From Opitutaceae bacterium (lineage in GTDB: Bacteria; Verrucomicrobiota; Verrucomicrobiia; Opitutales; Opitutaceae): a stretch of DNA of 64,000 nucleotides. The number at the start of each line of letters is the position of its first letter. The stretch's first letter is position 1. Below the pieces are notes generated by a model. It was given only the letters and a program-made list of their open reading frames with translations, was not told the origin of the DNA and searched no databases. Both the position numbers and the translations under genes were made by a program. The stretch spans positions 45,501-109,500 of the forward strand of contig JAGYIG010000008.1 of the NCBI GenBank assembly GCA_018402455.1, given 5' to 3'. Below, in pieces: positions 44,913 through 54,394 of this stretch.

Positions 44913-45928
44913 TTTCCACCTCCGATCGGCAACGTGGTGCCGGATTGACCAAGATTAAGTAACGGGATCGGCGCACTGACGCCGTCTTCCATGATGTAGA
45001 CCGGGCCCGCCTTCGGGAGCACCTGATCAATCATCTCCAAATAGAGCCGCTGCCGGGTGATCATCGGCGCGTTTTTGTATTCCGACAGGATGGCGGTAAA
45101 CCGCCCGGCTTCACCCCGAGCCCGGTTGACGCGCTCGGCCCGGTAGGCCTCGGCCCCGGCGATGATTTGCAAGGCCTGACCCTCGGCCCGCGGAATGACC
45201 TGATTGCGGCGCTTTTCGGCCTCGTTGATCAGTCGCTCGCGCTCCTGCTCGGCCTGATTCACTTCATTGAAGGCCGGCTTGACGGTCTCCGGCGGCGTCA
45301 CGTCCTGCAACTCAATCGTGTTAATCTGTACCCCGATATTGAAGCTGTCCAGCAGGTCCTGCAGTTCGAAGCGAGCCGTGGTCGCCACCTGCACGCGCTT
45401 TTCCGTCAATACGTCACTGCCCAGGCTGTTGCCCACGATCCGGCGCATGACCGCCTCGGCGTTGTCGCGAATCGTTTGAATGGGATCGCGCGATTCGTGC
45501 AGGAACTTTGACGCGTCCGCGATTTGGAACTGCACCACCCATTCGACGTCGATCACCTTGAGGTCGCCGGTCAACATCAGCGACTCGCCGCGGTGCTCGC
45601 GATTTTTAACGTATTGTGTGCGGTCACCAGCGCTTACGGTGCGGAAACCAAACTCCTCCTTCAGAACTCGGGCGGTGGGTACGAGTTGCACGGTATCAAT
45701 CCCAAACGGGATTTTAAAGTGAAAGCCTGATGGGTTGATATCGATGACCTTGCCAAAGCGCTTTACCACCGCCTCCTCTTCAGGCTGCACGGTGTAGAAG
45801 CTGGTAAACCCCGCGAATCCGATGATCGCGAGGATGGGGACGGGGAGCAGCGACTTGAGCTGTTGAAGCAGCACGTCGATCGGCGGAAAGCCGTTGCCTC
45901 CGGAGGAGGGATAAGTGGGATTTGCCAT
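44909..45928 (-). CDS. hflK: FtsH protease activity modulator HflK
   Basis: This 339-residue partner of HflC has a short proline/glycine-rich N-terminus, one membrane helix (VPILAIIGFAGFTSFYTV) and an SPFH domain (PEEEAVVKRFGKVIDINPSG, FHFKIPFGIDTVQLVPT, FQIADASKFL, VNQAEQERERLINEAEKRRN). HflK normally precedes HflC, as here. Its length is at the low end of the family because the Gly-rich N-terminal extension is short. The gene diverges from a small membrane protein gene across a 387-bp gap. Confidence 0.95.
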   Translation of the reverse strand: MANPTYPSSGGNGFPPIDVLLQQLKSLLPVPILAIIGFAGFTSFYTVQPEEEAVVKRFGKVIDINPSGFHFKIPFGIDTVQLVPTARVLKEEFGFRTVSAGDRTQYVKNREHRGESLMLTGDLKVIDVEWVVQFQIADASKFLHESRDPIQTIRDNAEAVMRRIVGNSLGSDVLTEKRVQVATTARFELQDLLDSFNIGVQINTIELQDVTPPETVKPAFNEVNQAEQERERLINEAEKRRNQVIPRAEGQALQIIAGAEAYRAERVNRARGEAGRFTAILSEYKNAPMITRQRLYLEMIDQVLPKAGPVYIMEDGVSAPIPLLNLGQSGTTLPIGGGK

Positions 45929-46315
45929 AATTCTTACGGGAAACGGTATTTTGTGAGGTGAGGGGTAACCCCCTAGCGCATAACCTCAACCCGTTTCCCT
46001 GACACGCAAGGACAACCCGCCATTTGCCTCCCCAAATGGAAAACGCGGACGAGAATGTAAATGGCTCCAGCCCGCCGAAGAGGCGGCGCCGGGCGGTCCG
46101 GCGGATGCCCGAAAGCGACCCACCTTCTTGATCTCCGGCAACCCCGCGGCAGGGGGCCGGCCCCCACCTAGGGCCCCGCCATTTTTCGTTTCGAGCGAGC
46201 CCCCCGGCCGGGTATTTACAGCGCAGGCCATCTGCGGGGTTTCCTTTTGGCGGAATCGGGTTTGGCTCGACGGACCGTGTCGCTGCCAGTGCAACCGATT
46301 CGACCGGCCAAACCC
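45929..46315. other. intergenic region with no supported gene
   Basis: This 387-bp GC-rich gap separates hflK from the divergent 49-residue membrane protein gene. It should hold both promoters. Open frames in it are chance products of the GC content; I see no convincing hairpin with a T-run and no RNA gene. Confidence 0.5.
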
Positions 46316-46465
46316 ATGAAACGCCTCCCGACCGAAATCCTGATTCTGATCGCCATCTTCCTAGTGGGGGTCGTATCCGTGCTCTGGTATGTGCACGACG
46401 CCAAGGCCAAGCAGCGCGCGGCGGCCCTCGACGCCACACCGGTCACTGTAACCGCCGATCCCTGA
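46316..46465 (+). CDS. 49-residue single-helix membrane protein
   Basis: From ATG 46316 this frame encodes a short basic N-terminus (MKRLPTE), a transmembrane helix (ILILIAIFLVGVVSVLWYVH) and a basic, then Ala/Thr-rich tail (DAKAKQRAAALDATP). The shape is that of a small single-pass membrane protein, with the tail placement unknown. The open frame extends upstream, but the sequence before ATG 46316 is not membrane-like. No family is recognised. Confidence 0.5.
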   Translation: MKRLPTEILILIAIFLVGVVSVLWYVHDAKAKQRAAALDATPVTVTADP

Positions 46466-46521
46466 CCGCCCCACCCAACTCTCCGCGGAGACCGCCTCCT
46501 GAAAAATTGAGCCGGTTTCTC

Positions 46522-47559
46522 CTACCATCCCGTATGGATACCCCGGATACGCTGCCAGAGTAGGCCCAGGGTGGGCCCGAAACCATCGAGCTGGGGAGCT
46601 GTCTGAACCAACGGGGTATCGTCGCCGGCGGTGAGATCAAACTCCCATGCGAACGGCCACGCCCGATCCTGGGGCAATTGATAGAGCGCGGTAGGAATAT
46701 CGCCGAAGCGCAAATCGGCCACCGTGGCTTTCCCCGGTGCGGTCTTCACCACGGCCCACCAGCCCTGGGAAAACCAGTCGACCACGGCAAACGTCCGTGC
46801 CCCAGCCACCGCCTCCACCGCCGACGCGCGACGCGGCACAAAACTGAAGGCAATGGGCGTATCCGCAGCATCGAACCACGACCAATAGCCGATCCAAAAC
46901 CCATCCTCGGCTTCGGCCACGTGGCGCCAAAGTAGGGTGTTGAACGCGCCGGCCGAGGTCAGCCCCCGCTCAACCGCGATGCCCTGATCCTGCAAGCCCC
47001 GGACAAATGCTCGATCGGCGGTTGCCTGGGCAAAGAAAGACCATCCCACGTAGGCGGTCGCCAGCGCGAGCCCCATGGCATTCGCCCGCACCCGGTGCCG
47101 TTCCCATCGCAAGAGAACCGCGCCGAGACTGCCCAGCAAAAGGGGGACCGTGAAAAGCGGATCGATGATGAACAAATTGTTGGTGCCAAACCCATGGCGG
47201 GAGAAAGGCGCGAGCAATTGGGTGCCGTAAACCGTGAACACATCGATGAGCCCATGCGTCAGATAGATCCCGAATACCCCCCACCACGCCTGCCGCCCGG
47301 AGAGTTCCCGGGTCACCGGGAGACGCCGCAGCAGCCCCGCTGTGATCAATGACCCAAAGATCAAAAACCACACCGAGTGCGACTCCCCGCGGTGCCAGTA
47401 GAGCTGTTGCACCTCGTCGAGCAGCGGATAGACCACGATGTCCAGATCCGGCAGCGTGCCAAGAGCGAGTCCGACCGGCAACGCCCAGCGCCCCAGCGGT
47501 TTTGACCAGCAGGCATAACCGACCGCAGCGCCCAGAGCGGCTTGAGTAACGGAATCCAT
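46522..47559 (-). CDS. metal-dependent membrane-bound hydrolase-like protein (YdjM/DUF457 type)
   Basis: This protein of about 345 residues begins MDSVTQAALGAAVGYACW, typical of the DUF457/YdjM family. Conserved features are GTLPDLDIVVYPLLDEV near residue 35, the histidine pair in YWHRGESHSVWFL near 55 and the second motif YLTHGLIDVFTVYGTQLLAP near 100. Several hydrophobic helices fill the first 190 residues, and the C-terminal 150 are soluble. The histidine and aspartate residues suggest a metal site, but the reaction is unknown. ATG 47559 is preferred to an upstream start. Confidence 0.85.
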   Translation of the reverse strand: MDSVTQAALGAAVGYACWSKPLGRWALPVGLALGTLPDLDIVVYPLLDEVQQLYWHRGESHSVWFLIFGSLITAGLLRRLPVTRELSGRQAWWGVFGIYLTHGLIDVFTVYGTQLLAPFSRHGFGTNNLFIIDPLFTVPLLLGSLGAVLLRWERHRVRANAMGLALATAYVGWSFFAQATADRAFVRGLQDQGIAVERGLTSAGAFNTLLWRHVAEAEDGFWIGYWSWFDAADTPIAFSFVPRRASAVEAVAGARTFAVVDWFSQGWWAVVKTAPGKATVADLRFGDIPTALYQLPQDRAWPFAWEFDLTAGDDTPLVQTAPQLDGFGPTLGLLWQRIRGIHTGW

Positions 47560-47746
47560 CGGCCAACCAAGGCAACGAAACCCCTCCGAAGTCAAAACGT
47601 TGCCCGCGGTCGAGGGCCCGTGTTCGAGTCCCGGGCTGGGCCCGACCCGGCTGCGGTCGCGCGGTTTACCCGCTCCGGATTTCTCCGTAATTCGAGCTGT
47701 TGTGCTTGCAGCCGGTCGGAGGCGTGCCCGACTGTCCGGGCAACCT

Positions 47747-48775
47747 GTGGAACTCCTGCTGTTCTATCTATTCTTGGCGATTTTCGTCTCTTTCCTCTGC
47801 TCCATCCTGGAAGCCGTTCTTCTCTCGCTTTCCCCATCCTACATCGCCGTGCTCTCGAATTCGGGAGCGCGAGCCGGGAAAATCCTTGAGCGACTCAAAC
47901 TGGATGTGGACCGGCCGTTGGCCGCCATTCTTAGTCTGAACACAATCGCTCACACCGTCGGGGCCGCCGGGGTGGGGGCGCAGGCGCAGTTGGTTTTCGC
48001 CCACATCCCTTTTTCGATTATTTCGGGCGTCCTGACCTTTCTGATCTTGGTGCTATCCGAAATCATCCCCAAGACCATCGGGGCAACCTACTGGCGCCCG
48101 CTGGCGGTGCCCAGTGCCTACTTGATCCACTTTCTCACCGTAAGCATGGCCCCGCTTGTCGCGCTATCGGCCATGCTGTCGAAAGTGCTGACGCGGGGCC
48201 GAAAAGATCCGGCCATCAGTCGGGATGAAATCCATGCCGCCGCGGCGCTGGGAGAGCAAGAGGGGGTGATCGACAGCACCGATGCCCGGGTGTTGCGCAG
48301 CATGATGAGCTTCCAGTCCGTCATCGCGCATGATGTGTTTACCCCTCGACCCGTGGTGAAATATTTCGAGGCCCGACAAACGATCCGGGAAATGCTGGCG
48401 TCAGCGCAGGAACTCACGTTCTCGCGCTACCCGGTGCTGGGGGAACGGGAAAGCATCCTCGGCTACGTTTTGCGCAGCGACCTGTTAAACGCGGCCGCCC
48501 GCGATGAATGGGAGCGCTCGGCGGCAGAGTTTACTCAAGAGGCGATCATTATTCCGGAAAACCTGCCGCTCAAGAGCGCCTTTGGCCTGTTCCTGCGCCA
48601 GCGCGCCCACCTGGCCATGGTCGTCGATGAATTCGGCGGGTTTACCGGCGTGCTCAGCCTGGAAGACGTCATCGAAAGCCTGATCGGACATGAGATCATG
48701 GATGAGGGAGACGAGGTGATGGACCTGCGTGAATTTGCCCGGCAATCGAGCAAGCAGTCGAAACCTGCACGCTAA
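47747..48775 (+). CDS. CNNM/DUF21 transporter-like protein with CBS pair
   Basis: This protein of about 342 residues has an N-terminal CNNM (DUF21) membrane domain with helices LLLFYLFLAIFVSFLCSILE, NTIAHTVGAAGVGAQAQL and VLTFLILVLSEIIPKTIGAT, followed by a CBS pair (VFTPRPVVKYFEARQTIREM near residue 205, AMVVDEFGGFTGVLSLEDVI near 290). Proteins of this group are linked to Mg2+ or Co2+ transport. It ends shortly after the CBS pair and lacks the CorC_HlyC domain. I chose GTG 47747, which places the first helix at the N-terminus; the open frame upstream is not protein-like. Confidence 0.85.
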   Translation: MELLLFYLFLAIFVSFLCSILEAVLLSLSPSYIAVLSNSGARAGKILERLKLDVDRPLAAILSLNTIAHTVGAAGVGAQAQLVFAHIPFSIISGVLTFLILVLSEIIPKTIGATYWRPLAVPSAYLIHFLTVSMAPLVALSAMLSKVLTRGRKDPAISRDEIHAAAALGEQEGVIDSTDARVLRSMMSFQSVIAHDVFTPRPVVKYFEARQTIREMLASAQELTFSRYPVLGERESILGYVLRSDLLNAAARDEWERSAAEFTQEAIIIPENLPLKSAFGLFLRQRAHLAMVVDEFGGFTGVLSLEDVIESLIGHEIMDEGDEVMDLREFARQSSKQSKPAR

Positions 48776-48903
48776 CCGCCTCGAGGGCATTATTTTAAAA
48801 AAAACGGTGGCCTGGATCAGCGGGACCGAGGGCAACCCGGCGGCTGGGAATGGACTGACGGTTTTAGTTTTTAGTTTTTGGCGTCGTCGCGTTTACTAGG
48901 TCC

Positions 48904-49557
48904 ATGCCCCTCGACTCCCAGGCCCAGTTCGATCAACACTTGTTGGAGATGATCGCATCCAACCCCACCGGAGCGGTGCCGGTGACCCCCGCGCATCAAG
49001 AGGCCTTGGCCCGATTGGTCTCCGCGCACCAGGTCTACCCTTCCGCCGACCACAAGGACGGTTATGTGACGATGCACACGCTCGCCCAATTGCCCTGCTT
49101 CCACGCTGAAAATCTGGAAGCGGTAATGATGGCAGAGGCCGAGCAATCGACCTTGGAATCCGATGACCGTATCTATGACCGCTACGTGGCCTCTTTGCCT
49201 GCGCAGCGACGCGAAGCGGCGGAAGACTTGCGGGGCATCGCCGTGGGGCGAAAACTGCTCCACCGGGCCAAACACGACGGCACCGTCGTGCACGACCCCA
49301 TTCACAGTCTCTTTCTCATCCCCGGTGCCGGTCCTCATCCTGGTCTTCCCGGCAACTACCTGCATGGGTCTATCTTTCAGGACCACCTCCACGATCTTGC
49401 CAGAGCTTGGGCGGTACACCTTCATGACCGGGACGATGGCGCCGCTACCATTGAGGTGCCCACCCGCGATGCGGCATTGGAAAAACTGCAGGAGCTCCTC
49501 GCCAGCGCGCCGTTTCAGCTCAGCGAACTCGACGCCTTGGGCTTCCAGATGAATTAG
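48904..49557 (+). CDS. hypothetical protein
   Basis: This is a 217-residue soluble protein without signal peptide or membrane helix. Noticeable parts are DHKDGYVTMHTLAQLPCFHA near residue 50, a His-rich middle (LLHRAKHDGTVVHDPIHSLF near 120; FQDHLHDLARAWAVHLHDRD near 160), and a helical C-terminus. The many histidines could bind metal, but no known motif is apparent. The ATG at 48904 follows a T-rich stretch. No operon partner is evident. Confidence 0.65.
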   Translation: MPLDSQAQFDQHLLEMIASNPTGAVPVTPAHQEALARLVSAHQVYPSADHKDGYVTMHTLAQLPCFHAENLEAVMMAEAEQSTLESDDRIYDRYVASLPAQRREAAEDLRGIAVGRKLLHRAKHDGTVVHDPIHSLFLIPGAGPHPGLPGNYLHGSIFQDHLHDLARAWAVHLHDRDDGAATIEVPTRDAALEKLQELLASAPFQLSELDALGFQMN

Positions 49558-49563
49558 CCCGCA

Positions 49564-49761
49564 TATTTCATCCTCGGTTGCTCAAAAAGTAGTGCGGTGC
49601 TTTAGCCCGCATTTAAGGCCCGCTGGACCTTCGAATCGCGGCCTAAAGCGCCGCGCTACGCCGGAGAGCCGTGGCCGTGGCCAGACCGGGCCGACATTCC
49701 CGTTGAGGATGAAATACGCGGTTTAGCCCGCATTTTTTGGTGGCTCTCGAGTGAGCAACCG
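49564..49761. repeat. clustered inverted and direct repeats (REP-like)
   Basis: Several repeats interlock here. TATTTCATCCTC (49564-49575) has a perfect inverted copy at 49705-49716. CGGTTGCTCA (49575-49584) has a perfect inverted copy at 49752-49761. TTTAGCCCGCATTT occurs directly at 49601 and about 49722. GTAGTGCGGTGCTTTAG near 49590 faces CTAAAGCGCCGCGCTAC near 49642 with two mismatches. The order A-B-A'-B' suggests repeated units in opposite orientation rather than one hairpin. The block ends 3 bp before the next start codon. Confidence 0.65.
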
Positions 49762-49764
49762 CAG

Positions 49765-50202
49765 ATGACGCCTTTGACTTCGGCTATGTTAATCGGACTC
49801 TTTTTCCAATGTCTGCTCGCGGCTACGCTCGTGCCGGTTTCATCCGAAGTCGTTTTCTACGCGGTTTTATACTTCGGCGTGGACCCGTGGAAGGCTCTGC
49901 TCACAGCGTCTGTCGGCAACTGCCTAGGGGTTGCCCTCAACTATCTGATCGGCCGGGGCATTGAAAAATCGACCACCAACCACCTGCAATCCGAAAACCG
50001 GATCAATCGCGTAGTAGCCTATCTCTACCGTAAATTTGACAGCCGCATTCTCCTGTTGTCGTGGGCCCCGGTGATTGGGGATCCAATTACGATGCTAGCC
50101 GGCGTGGCCAAACTGCCGGCTTGGCGATTCTTCGCGATAGCCTGTTCGTTGCGCATCATGAGGTATGTCTTGCTGCTCCTCGTATTCAGCTACCTTCCGT
50201 AA
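49765..50202 (+). CDS. YqaA-like small membrane protein (VTT/DedA-related)
   Basis: This 145-residue protein has about four hydrophobic segments. FFQCLLAATLVPVSSEVVFY near residue 12, GNCLGVALNYLIGRGIEK near 52 and the WAPVIGDPITMLAGVAKLP motif near 102 match the YqaA group of SNARE-associated/VTT domain proteins. Such proteins have been linked to lipid scrambling or envelope homeostasis. The gene starts right after a repeat cluster, so its promoter may lie within it. Confidence 0.82.
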   Translation: MTPLTSAMLIGLFFQCLLAATLVPVSSEVVFYAVLYFGVDPWKALLTASVGNCLGVALNYLIGRGIEKSTTNHLQSENRINRVVAYLYRKFDSRILLLSWAPVIGDPITMLAGVAKLPAWRFFAIACSLRIMRYVLLLLVFSYLP

Positions 50203-50250
50203 GGTCCCCGGCTCCTTTTTAGCCCCGACGACGGAGACCGCAAAGGGGAT

Positions 50251-50285
50251 GAAAAAACCGGCTCCCAAATGACTGGGAGCCGGTT
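50251..50285 (-). terminator. rho-independent terminator of the TonB receptor gene
   Basis: On the minus strand a perfect 12-bp stem (AACCGGCTCCCA / TGGGAGCCGGTT) with a 6-base loop overlaps a run of six T residues. It lies 40 bp after the receptor stop codon, between two convergent genes. Confidence 0.9.
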
Positions 50286-50324
50286 GCGATTTAAGACGAC
50301 AAGCGAAGCGGTGCTTCGCGTGGC

Positions 50325-53300
50325 TTAGAACTCGAACGTCGCGGAGGCCGAGAACATACGGCCCTCGAAGATACGATACAGCTCAGACCCGTCAGGGTTG
50401 GCCACGTAGGCTTGGAGGTCGTCGTTGTTGGTCAGGTCCTTGATGTTCAACTGGAAGGTGAACGCGCGATCATTGGCGAGTTTCCAGCGCGAACGAGCGA
50501 ACACGTCGACGAACAGGGTCGAGTCACCCCAGTAGGGGCGATTCACGTTCTGGGCGAAGTCGCCCAAGGCGTTGCGGTCAACGGCGAAGCCGATGCCGAC
50601 CTTGTCCTGCCAACGCACACCACCACCGACCGTGAGGTCACCCACATACTTCAAGAGGCCACTTTCGAAGCGCCCGAAGTTGTAGCTGGTGTTGATGTTC
50701 CAACGCCACTCGGATTGCTCCAAGGAGGGTTGGCCGTCCTGCAGGGCTCCGCGAACCACGTTGTCAACGATGACGGTTTGCGCCAGCTCCGCGAGGGTTT
50801 GGCTCGCGGTATCGTTGATGAAGTAGTTCTGGGCGAAGCTGCTGTTGACCCACTGCGGAATCACGAAGTCGTTCATGAATTCCTGCATCACCGGGAAGGT
50901 GTTGCTGGTCACGGTTTCCTGGCGGGCGACGGTGAGCAGGATCGTCCATTCCGGGGTCGGATTGTAGGCGATCTCCACTTCCATACCCTCGGCGGTGAAG
51001 TCCCGCGTGCCGGTGTCGGCGGAGTTACGGTTCGAGGTCGCTGCCGCCGGGTTGTTCCAATCAACCTGGAAGCCGCTCACGCCGATGACCCCAGCGGGAG
51101 GCAGGACCGCTTGCGCGTCCGCCGCCGTGAAGCCTTGAGCGATGTTGGCGGGATTATCCAGCTGATGGGCCAGATTGACCAAGATACCGGCCGGGGCATT
51201 GACCGCACTGTTTTCGAAGCGGTTGTTGGCCGAGCTGGTTTCAAACCAGTTGAAGCGCGCCTGCAGCTTGCCGTTGAGGGCACCGACCGTGAATCCCTTT
51301 TCCTCGGTCTCACCGGAGATGGCGGGAACGAGTTCATTGAAGATGTTCACGTTGGATCCGGAGGGCACGAAGTTATCGGACTCCGCGTAGTGGAACGACA
51401 GGTTCAAACCGGCCGGCAGCATTTCCTCAATGAAGTCCGGGGAGTGCACCACGGCCGACCACGAGGTGGTCTCATCATTGTAGGTTTCAACCAAGTCTGA
51501 CTTTTGCGGACCAAGCACGTAGGCGGGCAGGAGGGTGTTATCGACATCAGGGCGACCGGGCACAGTCGGGGCTCCCACACTGGCGGTGGAGGAGGTGTCG
51601 CTACGCCAGGTGCCGGTGAGCACGATGTTGTCATTCCAGAGGTAGGACTGACCAACGAGCACTTCGGATTCGACATCCGTGCGCCGCTTGCTGGCGAAGA
51701 ACGCCGCCGGGTAGTTGTTCTCATCATCCCACATCGTGCGCACTTCCGTATCGAACGTGGTGAACCGCTGGGTGTGTTGGTTCCAACCGGTGTAGGTGTT
51801 GTAGAGGCCCCCTTGAAGGTGGGAGCGCTCACGGCCAAACGAAACGCCCTGAATCCCGGCACCAGCGAGGTCGCTGAGCGAGTTGATGTTCAGGAAGTTC
51901 CTGTCGTTGGTCACGGGCAGCGCAAACTGCTGACCGGAACGTTCGGCGGGCCAAACGTAACCCGTGATCGAACCCCCGCCAAGGGCGGCGGCGACGGTGC
52001 GTTGGTCCAACCGGTCGCCCCGGGAGTAGGCCGACTTGGCGAAGACCGAGCTTTCGTCCATCAAACCGGTAAGGGTCAGGCGGCCGAGCAGCTTGGTCAC
52101 CCAGCTGTCCTCAGCCATGAAGTCGTCGAAACGAATTTCACCATAGGCCTGGATCCGGAAGCCATTGCGGTTGTTGTAGAGGTCGTTACCACCCGCGCTG
52201 CCGCCCATCACCGGACGTCCGAAGTTCGGATTGGGGATCAGCGGGCCGTCGCCGGTGCCGTCGGTCGTGGCGAGGAGATACGCGTTCGGATCGATGTAGA
52301 TCGTGCGTTGCGTGATGCCCTGCAGCGAGTTGTTGCCTCGGCTGGCGAAGTCTTCCTCGTAGTAGGAGACCTCGAAGCCCAAGCGGTTGTCGAAGTAGTT
52401 ACCCTCGAGGCTCGCGGTGTAGACTTCCCAGTCGGCGCCTTGTTGAGCGGTGCCGCCGTTGAAGAGGTTCTCCCGGTAGTCGAAGATGCTGCGATCAGTG
52501 ATCTGCTGCGCCACAAAGCCGTTGGAGTAGAATCCGGCGGTGCCTTCTTCCACCCGGGTTCCGTCGGAACGGAAACCACCGGTGCGGCGAATGATCTGCT
52601 CTTCGGGGAAGGGCATGAGCATCATCCACTCACCTGTGCCCACCGGATACGGCCGGGGCAGCCCTTCATTCGCCCGAATGTAGGCCGCGCCACCGAAGGT
52701 CGGCTCGGGGTTGGAGGGATCCTGGTAGAAGGTCGCGTGACCGCTCGACAGACCGGGCAGCGCCAGGGTCATCACCTGATTGTTGGCGCGACCGGGGAAG
52801 AACAGACCGGTGTCGCGGAAGATCGAACCACCCAAGGCCGGGTCGTTGACAACCGGTTTACCGAGATTGATCCACGGTGTGATACCATCATTCGGTGGGA
52901 CGTAGTCGGGGTTGGCGGAGTGGCGCTCAGCGACTTCGGCACTGGCCCGGGCGGTGAGGCCAAAGGGCAGCTTCACGGTCGCCGACACGAACAGACGATC
53001 GTCTTCGAGGAAGGCTTGCTTCTGCTCGTATTTCTTGTCCTCTGACAGGCCGGCCACCCGGATGGCGGCGAAGTCGCCGATCATCTGGTTGTAACGCATC
53101 GAGTAACGCGTCGTGCCGTATTGGTCGGTCTCGAAACGCACCCGACCGCGATTGCCGAGGAAGTCGGCCCGAATGGTGGACGCGTTGACGATACCACCGG
53201 GACTGCCCAGACCGAACAACGCGGAGTTGGCTCCGCGTTGCACGTCAATACGGTCGGTATTGAAGGTGTCGAAGGGAACGCTCGTGAGGAAGTAATCGCG

Positions 53301-53726
53301 GGTTAGGTCGGCACCAGCCAGACCACGCACGCGGGTGATACCACCGGACGGGTTGTCCCGCTGTTGTTCCGGAATGGGGCTCGCGCCCTGGGAACCGGAG
53401 AAGTTACCACCGATACCACCGACTTCGGTGTTCGGGGTGAAGATGAGGACATCTTCGAGGTTGGTCGAACCGGTGTCGGTCAGGAATTCCTCATTCACAA
53501 TCGAAATGGAGGAGCCAATATCGCGCAGTTCAGTGCGCAGACGGGTGCCAGCGAGCGTAGAGGTCGCTTGATACCCGACGTCGGTATCGCCGGTAACTTC
53601 AAACGGAGAGAGCTCGACGACATTTTCGTCATCGATGGTCTCATTGGTCGCTTGAGCATACAGGCCGAGGGGAGTGATCAACATACATGGCAAAAATCGC
53701 CATAGTTTGGTGGATCTAGTTTTCAT
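50325..53726 (-). CDS. TonB-dependent outer-membrane receptor
   Basis: This is a large receptor of about 1133 residues with a signal peptide (LPCMLITPLGLYAQA), the VVELSPFEVTGDTDVGY segment typical of Opitutaceae receptors, a plug domain (IGSSISIVNEEFLTDTGSTN; DRIDVQRGANSALFGLGSPG near 165), and a C-terminal beta-barrel ending in aromatic FSASATFEF. It should import a bulky nutrient using TonB energy. The substrate is not obvious; no SusD-like or TonB gene is adjacent. ATG 53726 (MKTRSTKLWRF) is preferred, with AAGGA just upstream. A 12-bp terminator follows the stop. Confidence 0.93.
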   Translation of the reverse strand: MKTRSTKLWRFLPCMLITPLGLYAQATNETIDDENVVELSPFEVTGDTDVGYQATSTLAGTRLRTELRDIGSSISIVNEEFLTDTGSTNLEDVLIFTPNTEVGGIGGNFSGSQGASPIPEQQRDNPSGGITRVRGLAGADLTRDYFLTSVPFDTFNTDRIDVQRGANSALFGLGSPGGIVNASTIRADFLGNRGRVRFETDQYGTTRYSMRYNQMIGDFAAIRVAGLSEDKKYEQKQAFLEDDRLFVSATVKLPFGLTARASAEVAERHSANPDYVPPNDGITPWINLGKPVVNDPALGGSIFRDTGLFFPGRANNQVMTLALPGLSSGHATFYQDPSNPEPTFGGAAYIRANEGLPRPYPVGTGEWMMLMPFPEEQIIRRTGGFRSDGTRVEEGTAGFYSNGFVAQQITDRSIFDYRENLFNGGTAQQGADWEVYTASLEGNYFDNRLGFEVSYYEEDFASRGNNSLQGITQRTIYIDPNAYLLATTDGTGDGPLIPNPNFGRPVMGGSAGGNDLYNNRNGFRIQAYGEIRFDDFMAEDSWVTKLLGRLTLTGLMDESSVFAKSAYSRGDRLDQRTVAAALGGGSITGYVWPAERSGQQFALPVTNDRNFLNINSLSDLAGAGIQGVSFGRERSHLQGGLYNTYTGWNQHTQRFTTFDTEVRTMWDDENNYPAAFFASKRRTDVESEVLVGQSYLWNDNIVLTGTWRSDTSSTASVGAPTVPGRPDVDNTLLPAYVLGPQKSDLVETYNDETTSWSAVVHSPDFIEEMLPAGLNLSFHYAESDNFVPSGSNVNIFNELVPAISGETEEKGFTVGALNGKLQARFNWFETSSANNRFENSAVNAPAGILVNLAHQLDNPANIAQGFTAADAQAVLPPAGVIGVSGFQVDWNNPAAATSNRNSADTGTRDFTAEGMEVEIAYNPTPEWTILLTVARQETVTSNTFPVMQEFMNDFVIPQWVNSSFAQNYFINDTASQTLAELAQTVIVDNVVRGALQDGQPSLEQSEWRWNINTSYNFGRFESGLLKYVGDLTVGGGVRWQDKVGIGFAVDRNALGDFAQNVNRPYWGDSTLFVDVFARSRWKLANDRAFTFQLNIKDLTNNDDLQAYVANPDGSELYRIFEGRMFSASATFEF

Positions 53727-54394
53727 ATCCTTGGTGTGTTCAGTTGGGGTGGGTGTGAGGACTTTCGGCGTGAGCCTAAGTCTTCGAATTGTTGTCAACA
53801 GATCGGCCTTAGCCGAACTGGCAAATTGAAACGTCAGGTCAGTCGAGCGCCGACCGTAGGGTCGGCGAGATCGAAATGCCGATACGTCCGGGGCTGGTCG
53901 GGCCCGTCAAGCAGCGCCGCGTTTACCAAATCCAATAACCGGATACACTGCGAACGCGCTAGAATCGCCGCGCCTTGCGCAACTCAACGTTAATCGATCG
54001 GCTGCTCCGCGCCACAGCTCGCATTGCAAATCTTGATCAGAACGGATTTCGCTTACTTCTGGTTTACGCCGTTGCGTGTCTACCTGCTCAGCATGGTTTC
54101 CCTAAGGATATTTTGATTCGATGCCTGCGAACGGCCCTATGAATGGGGTGGAAATTTCCGAGCCAGATTTGCGCTAAAAAGGTTTACGTAAGTGAGACGG
54201 ACAACGGCGGCCCCCGCTCGTCCGCTTCGATCCAGCAAACGCGCGCTTGATGACATGCAAAACGCGCCACCCGTGCTCCCGCCGGCGGGCTCACGCCCAG
54301 CAGCGGGATTTGAGGCAGCGATCGGCGGGCGGTCTCGCTCCGTTTTCCGACAAAGCGTCAACCCCGGGTCACCTCGGGAGCGCCGCCGACCAAA
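53727..54394. other. intergenic region upstream of the TonB receptor
   Basis: I can support no gene in this stretch. It contains a perfect -35-like TTGACA on the minus strand (53793-53798) within the dyad GTTGTCAAC, and a hairpin of 8 bp (CGCCGACC / GGTCGGCG, 53848-53867), both on the receptor-promoter side. Minus-strand frames at 54137-54361 may be the garbled tail of the heparinase-like gene. Confidence 0.4.

Noticed and set aside
47600..47655. tRNA-like GTTCGAGTCCCG sequence (B-box look-alike)
   Set aside because: The flanking bases do not form a T-stem, and no acceptor or anticodon stem can be drawn around it. It lies just upstream of the CNNM gene in an open frame.
51504..53045. 513-codon plus-strand frame inside the TonB receptor locus
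   Set aside because: Antisense shadow, since the receptor on the other strand is complete with signal, plug and barrel end.
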